Shown piece after piece: positions 54,101-62,735 of a stretch of DNA of 64,000 bases (position 1 is its first letter; each line of letters begins with the position of its first letter). The notes below the pieces were generated by a model. The model had not been told where the DNA came from, did not search any database, and was given only the letters and a program-made list of their open reading frames with translations. Position numbers and translations under genes: made by a program. Origin of the DNA: Desulfomicrobium macestii (GTDB lineage Bacteria > Desulfobacterota > Desulfovibrionia > Desulfovibrionales > Desulfomicrobiaceae); NCBI RefSeq assembly GCF_014873765.1, contig NZ_JADBGG010000018.1, forward strand, positions 36,226 through 100,225. Reading direction: 5' to 3'.

Positions 54101-54685
54101 GATGTCCTTGAAGCGGCTCAGGCTTAAAATCACGCTGCGCGGCTTGGCTGGCACGGCTCCGCCGGTCAGGCCGGACCCTCCGCCACGGGGCACGATGGGA
54201 AAGCCCATCTCGTTGGCGAGACGGATGATGCCCTGAATCTGGGTGGTGTTTTCCGGAAAGACGACCAGGGCGGGCAATTCCATGCGCAGGTCGGTGGCGT
54301 CGGTGGAGCACTCGATCAGGTTGTTCGAGGTCGAGACGATCTGCTCCTTGTTCATGATCGAGGACAGGCGCGAGATCAGCGTGGCCTTGAATTTCTGGTC
54401 GGCTTCGTAGCTCTGCCAGAAACGCTCAAGACAACCGGACAGCTCGCGGTAGTACTCCGGGGACAGGGCCGCGCGTTCGGCCTGCAACCGGGCGTTTACG
54501 CTCTGGCGAACATCCTTGGCCGGGATGAAGGGGTTGTAGCGGATGATGAAAAGTTCTTCGGCCAGATCCAGCGCCAGCTGCTGCAGGTATTCGGGCCAGG
54601 TCTGGAATTCTTCGAGCGGGAGGCCCAGAACGCGTTTGACCAGGCGTTCGGGAGCAAGGGAGATATGTGGTCCTTTTTGAGGCAT
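51134..54685 (-). CDS. fused FAD-linked oxidase and Fe-S/CCG protein (GlcD-GlcF-like, lactate/glycolate-type dehydrogenase)
   Basis: This 1183-residue protein joins two subunits. An FAD-binding PCMH domain (IVPRGGGSGLTGGAVP, about residue 165-180; GGPFAFEYGTTLD) and FAD oxidase C-terminal domain cover residues about 120-690. Two [4Fe-4S] sites follow (CTRCGKCKQVCPM from Cys728; CTACGKCYAICPV near 790). Two CCG regions come after that (FPGCGAG near 915 with HLCCGYP near 948; HAACHHE near 1045 with PHCCGESG near 1081), the latter type binding non-cubane clusters in heterodisulfide reductase-like proteins. It likely oxidises D-lactate or another 2-hydroxyacid and passes electrons to membrane or cytoplasmic carriers. 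A weak Shine-Dalgarno (GGAACC) precedes the ATG. Confidence 0.93.
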   Translation of the reverse strand: MPQKGPHISLAPERLVKRVLGLPLEEFQTWPEYLQQLALDLAEELFIIRYNPFIPAKDVRQSVNARLQAERAALSPEYYRELSGCLERFWQSYEADQKFKATLISRLSSIMNKEQIVSTSNNLIECSTDATDLRMELPALVVFPENTTQIQGIIRLANEMGFPIVPRGGGSGLTGGAVPAKPRSVILSLSRFKDILDIDVQARTITVQSGVITLTAIQAAAAKGLLLTVDPASKAASSIGGNVSENAGGPFAFEYGTTLDNLLSYKMVLPTGDVIQITRKDHPRHKIMPEDTAVFEITDEFGNSRETITLQGDEIRGTALGKDVTNKFLGGLPGVQKEGVDGIITEATFTLYPILPHSRVMCLEFYGNSMRNAMYVIKDIVALRDEIRTQGDLVKLSALEEFGIKYVQAIEYSKKSQQFDGIPISVLIVQLDSMDEEAVLDAVHRITEICERYDNVDSFIAADAHEAEVFWHDRHQLSAISKRTSGFKLNEDIVIPLEVIPDFADFLEEQNLHYLAIAYREALQQVQLLPGIEVDDEFIRMEMDVASSIIKGKTTKESLPEQELELQTSFFFQHLKSKYPKVHEELTKIFDNMLATRVVIANHMHAGDGNCHVNLPVNSNDPRMLGLAEEAVEKIFHKVLEFKGQVSGEHGIGITKIGFLAEEKIAALRTYKKKVDPNNIFNPGKLTQRDLVVVPYTFSFNRLIKDINKTALPGKESLINLLLNVQTCTRCGKCKQVCPMYLPQKGLLFHPRNKNITLGALVEAIYYSQLQNGEPETRLLGELRKILEHCTACGKCYAICPVKIRTQDVTLQMRAYLEEKGAGGHPFKNRVLNLLSQDPQTTLPKMAKIAGIGQEMGNRAVGLLPAKWRERLDSPLLRGKGPSTQFRNLKEGLGLARGNIITAENLGSKRAVIYFPGCGAGLFYRSIGMAAVRLLLDAGVSVILPPDHLCCGYPLLASGCKDQFERIGMENQKVMEGLIRQAEAAGFVIKAVLTSCGTCREGIRNYRLKSLETRQVEFQDVVQFIIQQGKGKFGQGPEQLLYHAACHHEWTGVSPLKAGEIYASELGKMVGSKVAISPHCCGESGLGALTSPKIYNRLRLRKKEQLATDLTGYSAESPVVVGCPSCKIGISRTLLEMGVKRDVVHTLEFLARLRHGDTWRKDFHKLLAKSSAQNDVQTLTRIP

Positions 54686-54806
54686 GTCGGTTCCATATAT
54701 AAGGCCGGCAGGCGGCCGCTGCGGTTTTTGGACGGGACGCGATAAGCGGGTTCGCGGTTAGGCAAACCCGTATTTTTAAACACAAGGCGAGGGGTTGGCA
54801 AGGCGC

Positions 54807-54844
54807 AAAAAGAGAGGGGCCGCCCGGCGACCGGCGCCGGGCGG
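54807..54844 (-). terminator. rho-independent terminator after sppA
   Basis: On the minus strand a perfect 10-bp stem CCGCCCGGCG/CGCCGGGCGG with a five-base loop (54844-54820) is followed by CCCCTCTCTTTTTG. It closes the rhodanese-DUF362-hypF-sppA unit. Confidence 0.9.
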
Positions 54845-54853
54845 GGAATTCGC

Positions 54854-56689
54854 TCAGAAGAGAGAGCCCTCGCACTCCATGCTGCGGGCATAGATGTGGT
54901 TCGGATCGGCAAAGCTTTCCAGAACCCGGGCCTGGGTCTCGACCATGTTCAGCAGTCTGGACACGGCCGGGGACTGTTGCGTGAAAAGGGCCTGGGCCGT
55001 CGAGAAAAAGGCCTGCAGGATCTTTTCGTGGGGAGAGGGCTCCCGGCGCAGTTCCTTGCTGTTGACCACGGTCAGTCCGGCCAGGCTGGCGGCGGTCTTC
55101 AGGGCGTCGTCCAGATCGCCGAGCTGATCGACCAGCCTGCGGTCATGGGCTTCGCGGCCCAGGAAGACCCGTCCCTGGGCCGAATTCTCGACTTCGGCCG
55201 CGGGCAGTCTGCGGCCGCTGGCCACGCGGTTTATGAAGAGGTCGTAGCCGAAACGCAGCAGTTGCCCGATGGCCCTCTCGCTTTGGGCGGACAGGGGCCG
55301 CAGGGGATTGCCCAGATCGGCAAGGGCGGTGGTTCCGATGCCGTCGGTGGTGATGCCAAGGTTCATGGCCGTGTCTTCGAAAGTGGGGAAGGCCGCGAAA
55401 ATGCCTATGGAGCCGGTCAGGGTGGTCGGAGCGGCCACGATGCGGTTGGCGCCGGATGCGATCCAGTACGCTCCCGAGGCGGCCACGCTGCCCATGGATA
55501 CCACGACGGGCTTGCCGGCCTCCTGGGTGCGGGCGATCTCGTGGTGGATTTCCTCGGAGGCGGCGGCGCTCCCGCCGGGGCTGTCCAGACGCAGGACCAC
55601 GGCCAGAATGGCGGGATCCTGTCGCGCCTTCTGGAAAAGTTCGGCGATGGATTCGCTGCCGGTCATGTTTTCCGGCTGCTTGCCGGGCAGGATGGCTCCC
55701 CGGGCCCTGATGATGCCGATGACTTCCTTGCCTGAGGGCTCGGAGGAGGGCGACATGGCAAGGTAGTCCTGAAAGCCGACCCGGTGCAGGTCTTGGATTC
55801 TCTTTCCGGTCTTGCCGGCCAGCAACTGGTCGAACTGGGTGGAGGTCTTGATTTCGTCGACCAGTTGCGCATTCACTGCCAGGCGCGCGGCATCGCCGCC
55901 CGTCGCGGCAAGTCTGGTGTCGATGTTCTCCACGTAGGAGATGATGTCGGAAGGGGAGACGCCACGGTTCCTGGACGCCTCGTCAAGATAGGCCTGCCAG
56001 AGACCGTTCAGCCATTCCCGCCCGGACTCCCGGGCTTCTTCGGACATGGATTCGCGTACGAAGGGTTCCACGGCGGTCTTGTAGTCGCCAACGCGGAAGA
56101 CGTGAAAATTGATGCGGGTCTTGTCCAGGAGGCCCTTGAAATAGGTCTGGTACATGCCGAATCCGGTGATCAGCACTCCGCCCAGCGGATTGACGGAGAT
56201 CGTGTCGGCATAGGACGACAGCAGGTACTGGCCCTGGGTGTAGACCATGGAGTGCGCGAGCACGGGTTTTCCCGTCTCCTTGAAATCGAGGATGGCCTTG
56301 CCGATGTCGAGGATTTTGGTCGTGTCGCAGCCCTGCAGGTCCCGGGGGTCGATGACCAGGGCCAGAATTTTGGGATCCGTGGCGGCCTTGCGGATGGCGT
56401 CTATGACGTCCTGGGTTTTGGTCTCGTCTGCCTTGGCCGTCTCCCGGCCCATTTTCTTGAGCAGGGCCTCGGCCGCTTCCGGCGCGCTGCGCTGTTCGAC
56501 CAGGGTTCCGGCCGGGTTGACCAGAAGGACCGAGTTCTGGCGCAACGCATCTTCCGTATCGGTAAAAAATACCCCGAGGAGGATGAAGACCACCACCAGA
56601 AAGAAAATGTTGGCGACGACGACTCTTGTGGTGCTCAGGACCTTCCACAGTATGCTCAGTATTGTTTTCATGCGGGCGAGTATTTCCAC
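54854..56689 (-). CDS. sppA: signal peptide peptidase SppA, 67-kDa type
   Basis: This 611-residue membrane protease has one N-terminal helix (VVVANIFFLVVVFILLGVFF). The N-terminal half holds the catalytic Lys (FRVGDYKTAVEPFVRE) and TQGQYLLSSYAD; the C-terminal half holds the Ser nucleophile (MGSVAASGAYWIASG). Two tandem S49 halves match the E. coli-type SppA. It degrades remnant signal peptides in the membrane. GTG 56689 is used because AGGAG lies eight bases before it; ATG 56671 would drop six residues. It begins 14 bases after hypF. Confidence 0.94.
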   Translation of the reverse strand: MEILARMKTILSILWKVLSTTRVVVANIFFLVVVFILLGVFFTDTEDALRQNSVLLVNPAGTLVEQRSAPEAAEALLKKMGRETAKADETKTQDVIDAIRKAATDPKILALVIDPRDLQGCDTTKILDIGKAILDFKETGKPVLAHSMVYTQGQYLLSSYADTISVNPLGGVLITGFGMYQTYFKGLLDKTRINFHVFRVGDYKTAVEPFVRESMSEEARESGREWLNGLWQAYLDEASRNRGVSPSDIISYVENIDTRLAATGGDAARLAVNAQLVDEIKTSTQFDQLLAGKTGKRIQDLHRVGFQDYLAMSPSSEPSGKEVIGIIRARGAILPGKQPENMTGSESIAELFQKARQDPAILAVVLRLDSPGGSAAASEEIHHEIARTQEAGKPVVVSMGSVAASGAYWIASGANRIVAAPTTLTGSIGIFAAFPTFEDTAMNLGITTDGIGTTALADLGNPLRPLSAQSERAIGQLLRFGYDLFINRVASGRRLPAAEVENSAQGRVFLGREAHDRRLVDQLGDLDDALKTAASLAGLTVVNSKELRREPSPHEKILQAFFSTAQALFTQQSPAVSRLLNMVETQARVLESFADPNHIYARSMECEGSLF

Positions 56690-56703
56690 GGGATGCACTC
56701 CTG

Positions 56704-59004
56704 TTAGGGTTGCAGGACCAGTTGTCCGTAGGCTGCCTGGCCAAGTGAGATGCAGGCATCGTTGGGCGGCAGTTCGCGGTGGGTCAGGACGGTTGCCCCC
56801 TGCGCGGCCAGGGCCCTGGGAAGCTCGGTGGCCAGGGTCAGATTCTGCATGACCCCGCCGCTCAGGGCCACGGTGGTGCAGGAGCACCTCTCGGCCAGAT
56901 GGAGGCAAAGCCTGCACAGTCCGTCAATGAGACCAAGATGAAAGCGCCTGCTTATTGTTGCCGGGCGTTCACCGTCGCGCCACTCGGCATGAACCTGCGC
57001 AAAAAGTTCAAGGGTATCAAGTTCCACGATCCCGTCATATTCGATTACGGGACACGAATAAACACCTTTTTCCTCTTTGTCCTGTATCGCTTCGAGCCTG
57101 ATTGCCGCCTGCCCCTCGTAGGAGATACGTTCGCAAAGGCCGAGCATGGCCGACACTGCATCGAAAAGTCTTCCGCAGCTGGAGGAGAGCGGCGAATTGA
57201 TGCGGCGCTCCAGCACCTGGGCGACGACCTTGTCGGCGGCGGCGTATTCCTGCAGCCAGGGCCAGGGCTTTTCGCCCGGAGCCTGGATGCCGAGGGCATG
57301 CAGGTGGGCCCGCGCCAGCCGCCAGGGTTCGCGCGTGGCCACATCCCCGCCGGGCAGCATGACCTGGGAAAAGCGCGCCAGACGCCTGTGTTCGAGTTTC
57401 GCCGTATCGACCAGCAGGGCCTCGCCGCCCCACATGGTGCCGTCGTCGCCAAGCCCGACTCCGTCCAGGGCCAGTCCGATGGCCGTCCCGATGTGCCGGT
57501 TTTCGGCCAGGACCGCGTGGATGTGCGCAAAATGATGCTGCAGGGGCAGGCAGGGCAGTCCGGACTCACGGGCGAAGCCGGTGCTTAGAAAATCCGGGTG
57601 CAGGTCGTGGACCACGGCCTGTGGTTCGACTTGCAGGATGTCCTGCAGGTGGGCGCGGATTTCCCGGAAGAAGCCGTAGGCTTCGAGGTGGTCCAGATCG
57701 CCGATGTGCTGGGAAACAAAAGCCTGCCGACCCTTGGTCAGGCACAGGGTGTTCTTGAGCAGGGGGCCGACGCCAAGCACCGTCGGGCCGTCCTTGGCCA
57801 GATCGATGGGTGCCGGGGTGTAGCCGCGCGCCCTGCGGATGAATTGGGGCTTTTCGTCCACCACCCGCAGCACCGAATCGTCGCAGCGGATCAGGATGTC
57901 GCGGTCGTGCAGCAGAAAATTGTCGGCGATGCCGGAAAGGCGTCGCAATGCCTCGCGATTGCCAAGGCAGATGGGGTCGGAACTCAGGTTTCCGGAGGTC
58001 ATGACCAGGGCCGCCGGGAGAATCCCTGAGCGTTTGAGTTCATCGAAGAGCACATGGTGCAGGGGCGTGTAGGGCAGCATGACGCCCAGAAAGGCGGTGT
58101 CCGGGGACAGTCCGGGCGCGAGCCCCGAGTCCTTGCGGGCCCGGGCCAGGACGATGGGCCGCTGCCTGCCGGTCAGCAGTTCCCGTTCAGCCTCGGACAA
58201 AACGCAGAAGGACAGGGCCGCATCGAGGTCCGCGACCATGATCGCCAGGGGTTTGTCCTTGCGGTTCTTGCGGGTTCTGAGTTCCTGCACGGCCTCCTGG
58301 TCGCGGGCGTCGCAGACGAGGTGGAAACCGCCCAGGCCCTTCATGGCCAACAGTCTGCCCTCAAGCAGCAGGGCGGCGGTGCGGCGCACGGCTTCGTCGT
58401 TTTCGCACAGGGTCCGGCCCGTCCTGTCCGTCAGCCACAGTTTCGGGCCGCATTCGGGGCAGGCGTTGGGCTGGGCGTGGAAGCGCCGGTCCAGCGGGTT
58501 CTCGTATTCCTCCTGGCAGTCCGCACAGAGCGGGAAGCAGCTCATGGAGGTGCAGGCGCGATCGTAGGGGATGGAGCGGGTGATGGTGTAGCGCGGCCCG
58601 CAGTTGGTGCAGTTGGTGAACGCGTAGCGGTATCTGCGGTTGCCCGGGTCGCGCATGTCCGCGATGCAGTCGTCGCAGGTGGCCACGTCGGGGCTGATGA
58701 GCACCTGATGCCCGTGCCCGCCCGTACTTTTGAGGATTTGGAAGGCGTCCTCCCCGGGCAGCGGCGAGGTCACTTCCCGGTCCCAGGTCACGATGCGGGC
58801 CAGGGGGGGGATGGTGGCGGAGAAGGTGTCTTCGAAGGCCTCAAGCCGGTCCGGCGTGCCCTGAACCTCGATGAGCACTCCTTCGGGCGTGTTCAGGACC
58901 TGCCCCGTGACCTTGGCGTGCAGTGCCGCCTTGTAGACGAAGGGCCGAAAGCCCACACCCTGCACCCCTCCGGTGATGATCCATTTCCAGCGTTGCATGA
59001 GCAT
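56704..59004 (-). CDS. hypF: carbamoyltransferase HypF
   Basis: This 766-residue protein has an acylphosphatase domain (about residues 8-95). Two zinc motifs follow (CDDC...CTNCG and CADC...CPECG, about 108-190), then a YrdC domain (about 205-385) and a Kae1-like domain (HHFAHIHAVLAENRHIG, GLALDGVGLGDDGTMWGG). It transfers carbamoyl from carbamoyl phosphate to HypE, supplying cyanide for the [NiFe]-hydrogenase active site. The other hyp genes are not seen in the window. The ATG at 59004 or 58998 could each be the start. Confidence 0.95.
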   Translation of the reverse strand: MLMQRWKWIITGGVQGVGFRPFVYKAALHAKVTGQVLNTPEGVLIEVQGTPDRLEAFEDTFSATIPPLARIVTWDREVTSPLPGEDAFQILKSTGGHGHQVLISPDVATCDDCIADMRDPGNRRYRYAFTNCTNCGPRYTITRSIPYDRACTSMSCFPLCADCQEEYENPLDRRFHAQPNACPECGPKLWLTDRTGRTLCENDEAVRRTAALLLEGRLLAMKGLGGFHLVCDARDQEAVQELRTRKNRKDKPLAIMVADLDAALSFCVLSEAERELLTGRQRPIVLARARKDSGLAPGLSPDTAFLGVMLPYTPLHHVLFDELKRSGILPAALVMTSGNLSSDPICLGNREALRRLSGIADNFLLHDRDILIRCDDSVLRVVDEKPQFIRRARGYTPAPIDLAKDGPTVLGVGPLLKNTLCLTKGRQAFVSQHIGDLDHLEAYGFFREIRAHLQDILQVEPQAVVHDLHPDFLSTGFARESGLPCLPLQHHFAHIHAVLAENRHIGTAIGLALDGVGLGDDGTMWGGEALLVDTAKLEHRRLARFSQVMLPGGDVATREPWRLARAHLHALGIQAPGEKPWPWLQEYAAADKVVAQVLERRINSPLSSSCGRLFDAVSAMLGLCERISYEGQAAIRLEAIQDKEEKGVYSCPVIEYDGIVELDTLELFAQVHAEWRDGERPATISRRFHLGLIDGLCRLCLHLAERCSCTTVALSGGVMQNLTLATELPRALAAQGATVLTHRELPPNDACISLGQAAYGQLVLQP

Positions 59005-59055
59005 TTGAGATATCCGGTGTTGTGTCCTTTATTGAGATGAATAGAATCGGTTTGG

Positions 59056-59967
59056 TCAGCTTTTGCATCGAGCCAGCCACGCGCGCTTGACCAGGCTGCA
59101 AAAGAGGATGTCCGGCCGAAACGACTCCGGCTTGAGCGATGCCGGGAGGATGAAGTCCGCAGCGTCGAAATCCTCGGGTTTGTCCCCGGGAAAGCCCAGG
59201 GCCGCCGTGTCCGCGCCGGGCAGCCTTTCGCGCAGGCAATGGGCCCAGATGGGGAAAAATTCCGGCGGCGCGCCAAGGACCATGCCCGCCGCCGCATCCA
59301 TGGCCACGGGACTGGCGCTCGCTCCGAGGAAGCCGAGCGGATAGGCCTCGCCTGAGATGGGTCCGGTGCGATGCATGGCCTGCACTCCGTCCATGAGGCT
59401 GACCGTGGGCGGCAGGACTTGCATGAGTCCGCAGATCATGGCCACGAAGCGGTCCTTTTTGTCGCCGTGCAGGGCGTGCAGCCAGGCCTTGCGCACCCCG
59501 GTCACGCATCCGAACAGGTTTTTGACCGCGCCGCTGAACCGCATCTGTGAATGGGCCTTGAATTTGGGGAGATTCAGGATCAGGTCGGCGTTTAGCGCCA
59601 CAGACGAGACCTGGACCCGCACGGGTCCGCTCTTGACGCAAACGCCGCTGTTCAGGGTGACGACCTCAAGGCCAAGGGGGCGCAGCAGTTCGGTCAGCCC
59701 GATGCCATGGGCGATGGCCTGGGCGGTTCCGAATGCGGGTGAATCCCCGATGGTGACGCGCGCCCCGCGTTCAATGCAGTGCCTTGCGACGGCGGCGATG
59801 ACCACGGGATGGGTGCAGCACGGGTGCGCCCCGCGCAGCGCCACGAAGTTGGGTTTGATGAGCAGCCGGGAGCCGGCGATGTCCGGGAGCACGTTGTCGA
59901 GCAGTTCCGGGATCATGCCTGCGGCATGGGCGTAGTCCGGCGTCTGCCTCAGGAAGACTTCAATCAC
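59056..59967 (-). CDS. DUF362 family protein
   Basis: This 303-residue protein of the DUF362 family shows LLIKPNFVALRGAHPCCTHP, GARVTIGDSPAFG, DLILNLPKFKAHSQM and LFGCVTGVRKAWLH. It has no C-terminal ferredoxin domain, although some relatives do. GTG 59967 was chosen because it overlaps the rhodanese gene stop (GTGATTGA) and homology starts there; a longer frame adds 117 unmatched residues. The family is common in anaerobes and has no settled biochemistry. It lies between a rubrerythrin-type fusion and hypF. Confidence 0.85.
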   Translation of the reverse strand: MIEVFLRQTPDYAHAAGMIPELLDNVLPDIAGSRLLIKPNFVALRGAHPCCTHPVVIAAVARHCIERGARVTIGDSPAFGTAQAIAHGIGLTELLRPLGLEVVTLNSGVCVKSGPVRVQVSSVALNADLILNLPKFKAHSQMRFSGAVKNLFGCVTGVRKAWLHALHGDKKDRFVAMICGLMQVLPPTVSLMDGVQAMHRTGPISGEAYPLGFLGASASPVAMDAAAGMVLGAPPEFFPIWAHCLRERLPGADTAALGFPGDKPEDFDAADFILPASLKPESFRPDILFCSLVKRAWLARCKS

Positions 59968-60793
59968 CAAAGAACCGGTCCAGAGCCTTGGTGACGACGC
60001 GGACGTGGGCTTTTTCCTGCTCGGCGAGCATGAGGTAGGTCCGGACCGCTTCGCTGTCGCGGTCACGTTTGGCCAGACCCCGGTAGAGATCGTAGGCGTA
60101 GTACTCGATTTCGCAGGCCAGTTCCAGAAGTCGCAGCATTCGGTCTTCGGGATCCGTGCCCAGACGGGCCATCCAGGCCGAAATGGGCTTGCCGCCCTCC
60201 ATGATCCGGCCGTCCAGGCGCTCGAACGTTTCCTCGAAGCCGTCGGTGATGGGTGTGGGGCTGTTTTTCTTCCAGTAGGTGAAGACGGCGCGGGCGTGGA
60301 CCTCTTCCATGCCGCCAAGATCCTTGATCATGTCGCCGAGTTCCTTCCCCTTGTATTCCTGGGCGAGCTCGTTGTAGAAAAGCCAGGCTCCCTTTTCCAT
60401 GTTCATGGCCCGGTAGAGGGTCTGGCTCAAGGCCATGTCCCGGGGGAAGAGCTCCAGATGCGGGATGTCTTTCAGGGCCTTGCCCTCCCAGCCGGCGATT
60501 CCGCCGACCAGATTGTAGAGCGCGCCCTGCCTTGGTCCGGCGTCCTTGATCAGGGCGGCGGCCACGGAGGATCTGCCGCCGGTGCGGCAGTAGAGGATCA
60601 GGTTTTTTTCCCCGTCCAGCTCCGTCATGCGGTTTTCGATCTCCGGCAGCGGGATGAGCTGGGCGCCTGGAATGTGGCTCTGGGCGAATTCTCCAGGCTG
60701 TCGGACATCGATCAGCAGATAGTCGCGCTCCCTGGTCTTGTTCTTGAGTTCTTCGAGTTCATCTGGAAAAATATCAATAACTTGTCTGCTCAT
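59960..60793 (-). CDS. rhodanese-rubrerythrin-type fusion protein
   Basis: This 277-residue protein joins a rhodanese domain (LLIDVRQPGEFAQSHIPGA, catalytic Cys in LILYCRTGGRSS; residues about 1-115) with a C-terminal ferritin-like domain. The latter shows Glu/His patterns typical of rubrerythrins (MEKGAWLFYNELAQEYKG, GGMEEVHARAVF, LACEIEYYAYDLYRG, EQEKAHVRVV). Rhodanese moves sulfane sulfur; rubrerythrin domains reduce peroxide. The fusion may help manage sulfur or oxygen stress in an anaerobe. ATG 60793 has AGAGGCAGGG just upstream. The stop overlaps the DUF362 start. Confidence 0.9.
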   Translation of the reverse strand: MSRQVIDIFPDELEELKNKTRERDYLLIDVRQPGEFAQSHIPGAQLIPLPEIENRMTELDGEKNLILYCRTGGRSSVAAALIKDAGPRQGALYNLVGGIAGWEGKALKDIPHLELFPRDMALSQTLYRAMNMEKGAWLFYNELAQEYKGKELGDMIKDLGGMEEVHARAVFTYWKKNSPTPITDGFEETFERLDGRIMEGGKPISAWMARLGTDPEDRMLRLLELACEIEYYAYDLYRGLAKRDRDSEAVRTYLMLAEQEKAHVRVVTKALDRFFGD

Positions 60794-61024
60794 CACCCTG
60801 CCTCTTTGTGTGCCTCGGTTGGCGTTAACCCTTCCTGTACGGCAAAGACATTCATAAATCCAGACCCCCTGGCCGGGCATGACCGGCAAGGGTCCGGCGA
60901 CGGTCGCACACCCCGTTCCGCGTGGCAAGGGGCGCTGAAATTGCCATTTGATTTTGTCATCATCCAAGGTACATAAGCCGAGTTTTGGCGCGCATGCCCT
61001 CATTTCTTTTTTTTGGAGCAGAAC

Positions 61025-62434
61025 ATGATCATTCCAGTCATTCTTGCCGGCGGCTCCGGCACCAGGCTTTGGCCCCTATCGCGAAAACTGTACCCCAAGC
61101 AGCTGCTGCCGCTCATCGACGACCGGACCCTGGTCCAGAACACGCTGCTGCGCTTGCAGGGACTGGACGAGGTCGCACGGCCCATCATCATATGCAACGA
61201 AGAGCATCGCTTCATCATCGCCGAGCAGATGCGGGCCCTTGGCGTGTCGCCGGCGGCGATCATCCTTGAGCCCGTCGGCAGGAACACCGCCCCGGCCGTG
61301 GCCATCGCGGCCATGAAGGCCCTGGAGACCGACCCTGAGGCCGTGCTCCTCGTGCTTCCGGCGGATCACCTCATCGGAGAACCGGAGCGGTTTCACGAGG
61401 CCGTGCGCCAAGCCGCCGTGCATGCCGAAGCGGACCATCTGGTCACCTTCGGCATCGTCCCTTCGGCCCCGGAGACCGGGTACGGCTACATCCTCCAGGG
61501 ACCGGCGCTTCCGGACTCCTCGGCCCGCGCCATCGAGCGTTTCGTGGAAAAGCCCGACCTGCCTACGGCGGAGAGCTATGTCGCCTCTGGGCAATATTTC
61601 TGGAATTCCGGCATGTTCGTGTTCCGCGCAAAGGCCGTGCTGTCCGAACTGGACCGCTTCGCACCGGCCATCGTGGAGTCCTGCCGCAAGGCTCTTGAGC
61701 TTGCCGGACAGGACCTGGACTTTCTGCGGCTGGACCGGGACGCCTTTGCCGCCTGTCCCGAGGATTCCGTGGATTACGCGGTCATGGAGCAGACGGACCG
61801 GGGGGTAATGGTCCCCCTGTCCTGCGGCTGGAACGATCTGGGTTCCTGGGACGCGCTGTGGCAGGCCGGGAGCAAGGACGAGAGCGGCAACGTGAGCAAG
61901 GGGGACGTGGTTCTCTGCGACGTCCATGACTCCTATCTGCACGCCGAGACACGCCTTCTGGCCGCCGTGGGCCTTGAGAACCACATCGTGGTCGAGACCT
62001 CCGACGCGGTCCTCATTTCGCCGCGTGACCGGGTGCAGGAAGTCAAGAAGATCGTGGACAAGCTCAAGGCCGAGAATCGCATCGAGGCCGTCTCCCACAA
62101 GAAGGTCTTCAGGCCCTGGGGGCATTACGAGTCCATCGGCGATGGCGTGCGTTATCAGGTCAAGCGCATCGTGGTCGCGCCGGGGCAGGTTTTGTCCCTG
62201 CAGAAGCATTTTCATCGCGCCGAGCACTGGGTGGTGGTCCAGGGCACGGCGCTGGTTACCCGGGACAGCGAGGAGATCCTGCTGCGCGAGAACGAGTCCG
62301 TATACCTGCCTCTTGGAGTGGTGCACCGCATGGCCAACCCCGGCAAGATTCCGCTTGAACTGATCGAGGTGCAGGTCGGGAGCTACCTTGGCGAGGACGA
62401 TATCGTCCGCTTCGAGGACGTCTACGGCCGGTGA
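61025..62434 (+). CDS. manC: mannose-1-phosphate guanylyltransferase / mannose-6-phosphate isomerase (bifunctional)
   Basis: This 469-residue bifunctional sugar enzyme has the nucleotidyltransferase motif LAGGSGTRLWPLSRKLYPKQ, then ENPE-like ILEPVGRNTAPAVA and VEKPDLPTAE. The C-terminal type-II isomerase cupin has FRPWGHYESI, VAPGQVLSLQKHFHRAEHWV and LGVVHRMANPG. It makes GDP-mannose from mannose phosphates for surface polysaccharide. ATG 61025 has GGAG seven bases upstream; TTG 61013 is the next in-frame choice. The stop sits at the edge of a large palindrome. Confidence 0.94.
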   Translation: MIIPVILAGGSGTRLWPLSRKLYPKQLLPLIDDRTLVQNTLLRLQGLDEVARPIIICNEEHRFIIAEQMRALGVSPAAIILEPVGRNTAPAVAIAAMKALETDPEAVLLVLPADHLIGEPERFHEAVRQAAVHAEADHLVTFGIVPSAPETGYGYILQGPALPDSSARAIERFVEKPDLPTAESYVASGQYFWNSGMFVFRAKAVLSELDRFAPAIVESCRKALELAGQDLDFLRLDRDAFAACPEDSVDYAVMEQTDRGVMVPLSCGWNDLGSWDALWQAGSKDESGNVSKGDVVLCDVHDSYLHAETRLLAAVGLENHIVVETSDAVLISPRDRVQEVKKIVDKLKAENRIEAVSHKKVFRPWGHYESIGDGVRYQVKRIVVAPGQVLSLQKHFHRAEHWVVVQGTALVTRDSEEILLRENESVYLPLGVVHRMANPGKIPLELIEVQVGSYLGEDDIVRFEDVYGR

Positions 62435-62553
62435 GGGGCGATAAAGGCCCGATTGCTGCGTCGCTGCGGGCAAAAGCTGAGCCTCATGTAGTCGGCTACA
62501 CTTCGGCTCAGCTTTTACCCACGCTCCTTGCCCTCGAACCTTTCTCGCCCCTC
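62433..62553. repeat. large imperfect palindrome (about 120 bases) overlapping the manC stop
   Basis: GAGGGGCGA at 62433-62441 pairs with TCGCCCCTC at 62545-62553. The inner arms AAAAGCTGAGCC (62472-62483) and GGCTCAGCTTTT (62505-62516) are perfect over 12 bp. Intermediate stretches pair in part, and the centre has a small GTAG/CTAC hairpin. No T-run follows, so it is not a plain terminator. It may be a mobile or REP-like element; a shortened copy lies at 62662-62740. Confidence 0.7.
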
Positions 62554-62636
62554 ACCGTGGCGTGCTGACGGTGTAAAAAAAAGTTTGGGATCGCCCCTCA
62601 CCGTGGTGTGCTGACGGTGGAAAGAAAAAGTTTGGA
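62545..62636. repeat. two tandem 46-base units
   Basis: Unit 1 (62545-62590) and unit 2 (62591-62636) both begin TCGCCCCTCACCGTGG and then GTGCTGACGGTG, followed by a purine-rich run and GTTTGG(GA). Differences are few. Each unit contains CACCGT/ACGGTG that can form a small hairpin. Confidence 0.75.
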
Positions 62637-62661
62637 TCGCACTTTTCGCCGGGCAGGCGAG

Positions 62662-62735
62662 AAAGGCCCGATTGCTGCGTCGCTGCGGGCAAAAGCTATA
62701 GATTAATGTAGTAGGCGTTTCGAGGACGTCTACGG
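62662..62735. repeat. second, truncated copy of the palindrome half and of the manC 3' end
   Basis: Bases 62662-62697 repeat 62443-62478 exactly (36 bases). Then the match stops, and 62719-62735 repeats 62411-62427 (the last codons of manC, 17 bases exact). This looks like a local duplication and decay. No gene was seen between manC and the TetR gene. Confidence 0.7.

Noticed and set aside
51194..54127. 977-codon plus-strand frame opposite the FAD/Fe-S dehydrogenase
   Set aside because: Antisense shadow of a well-matched gene; no ribosome-binding site or motif.
60880..60960. Sigma-54 promoter (GG..GC) in front of manC
   Set aside because: TGGCAAGG...TTGCC looked close, but the spacing between GG and GC is wrong by two or more bases.
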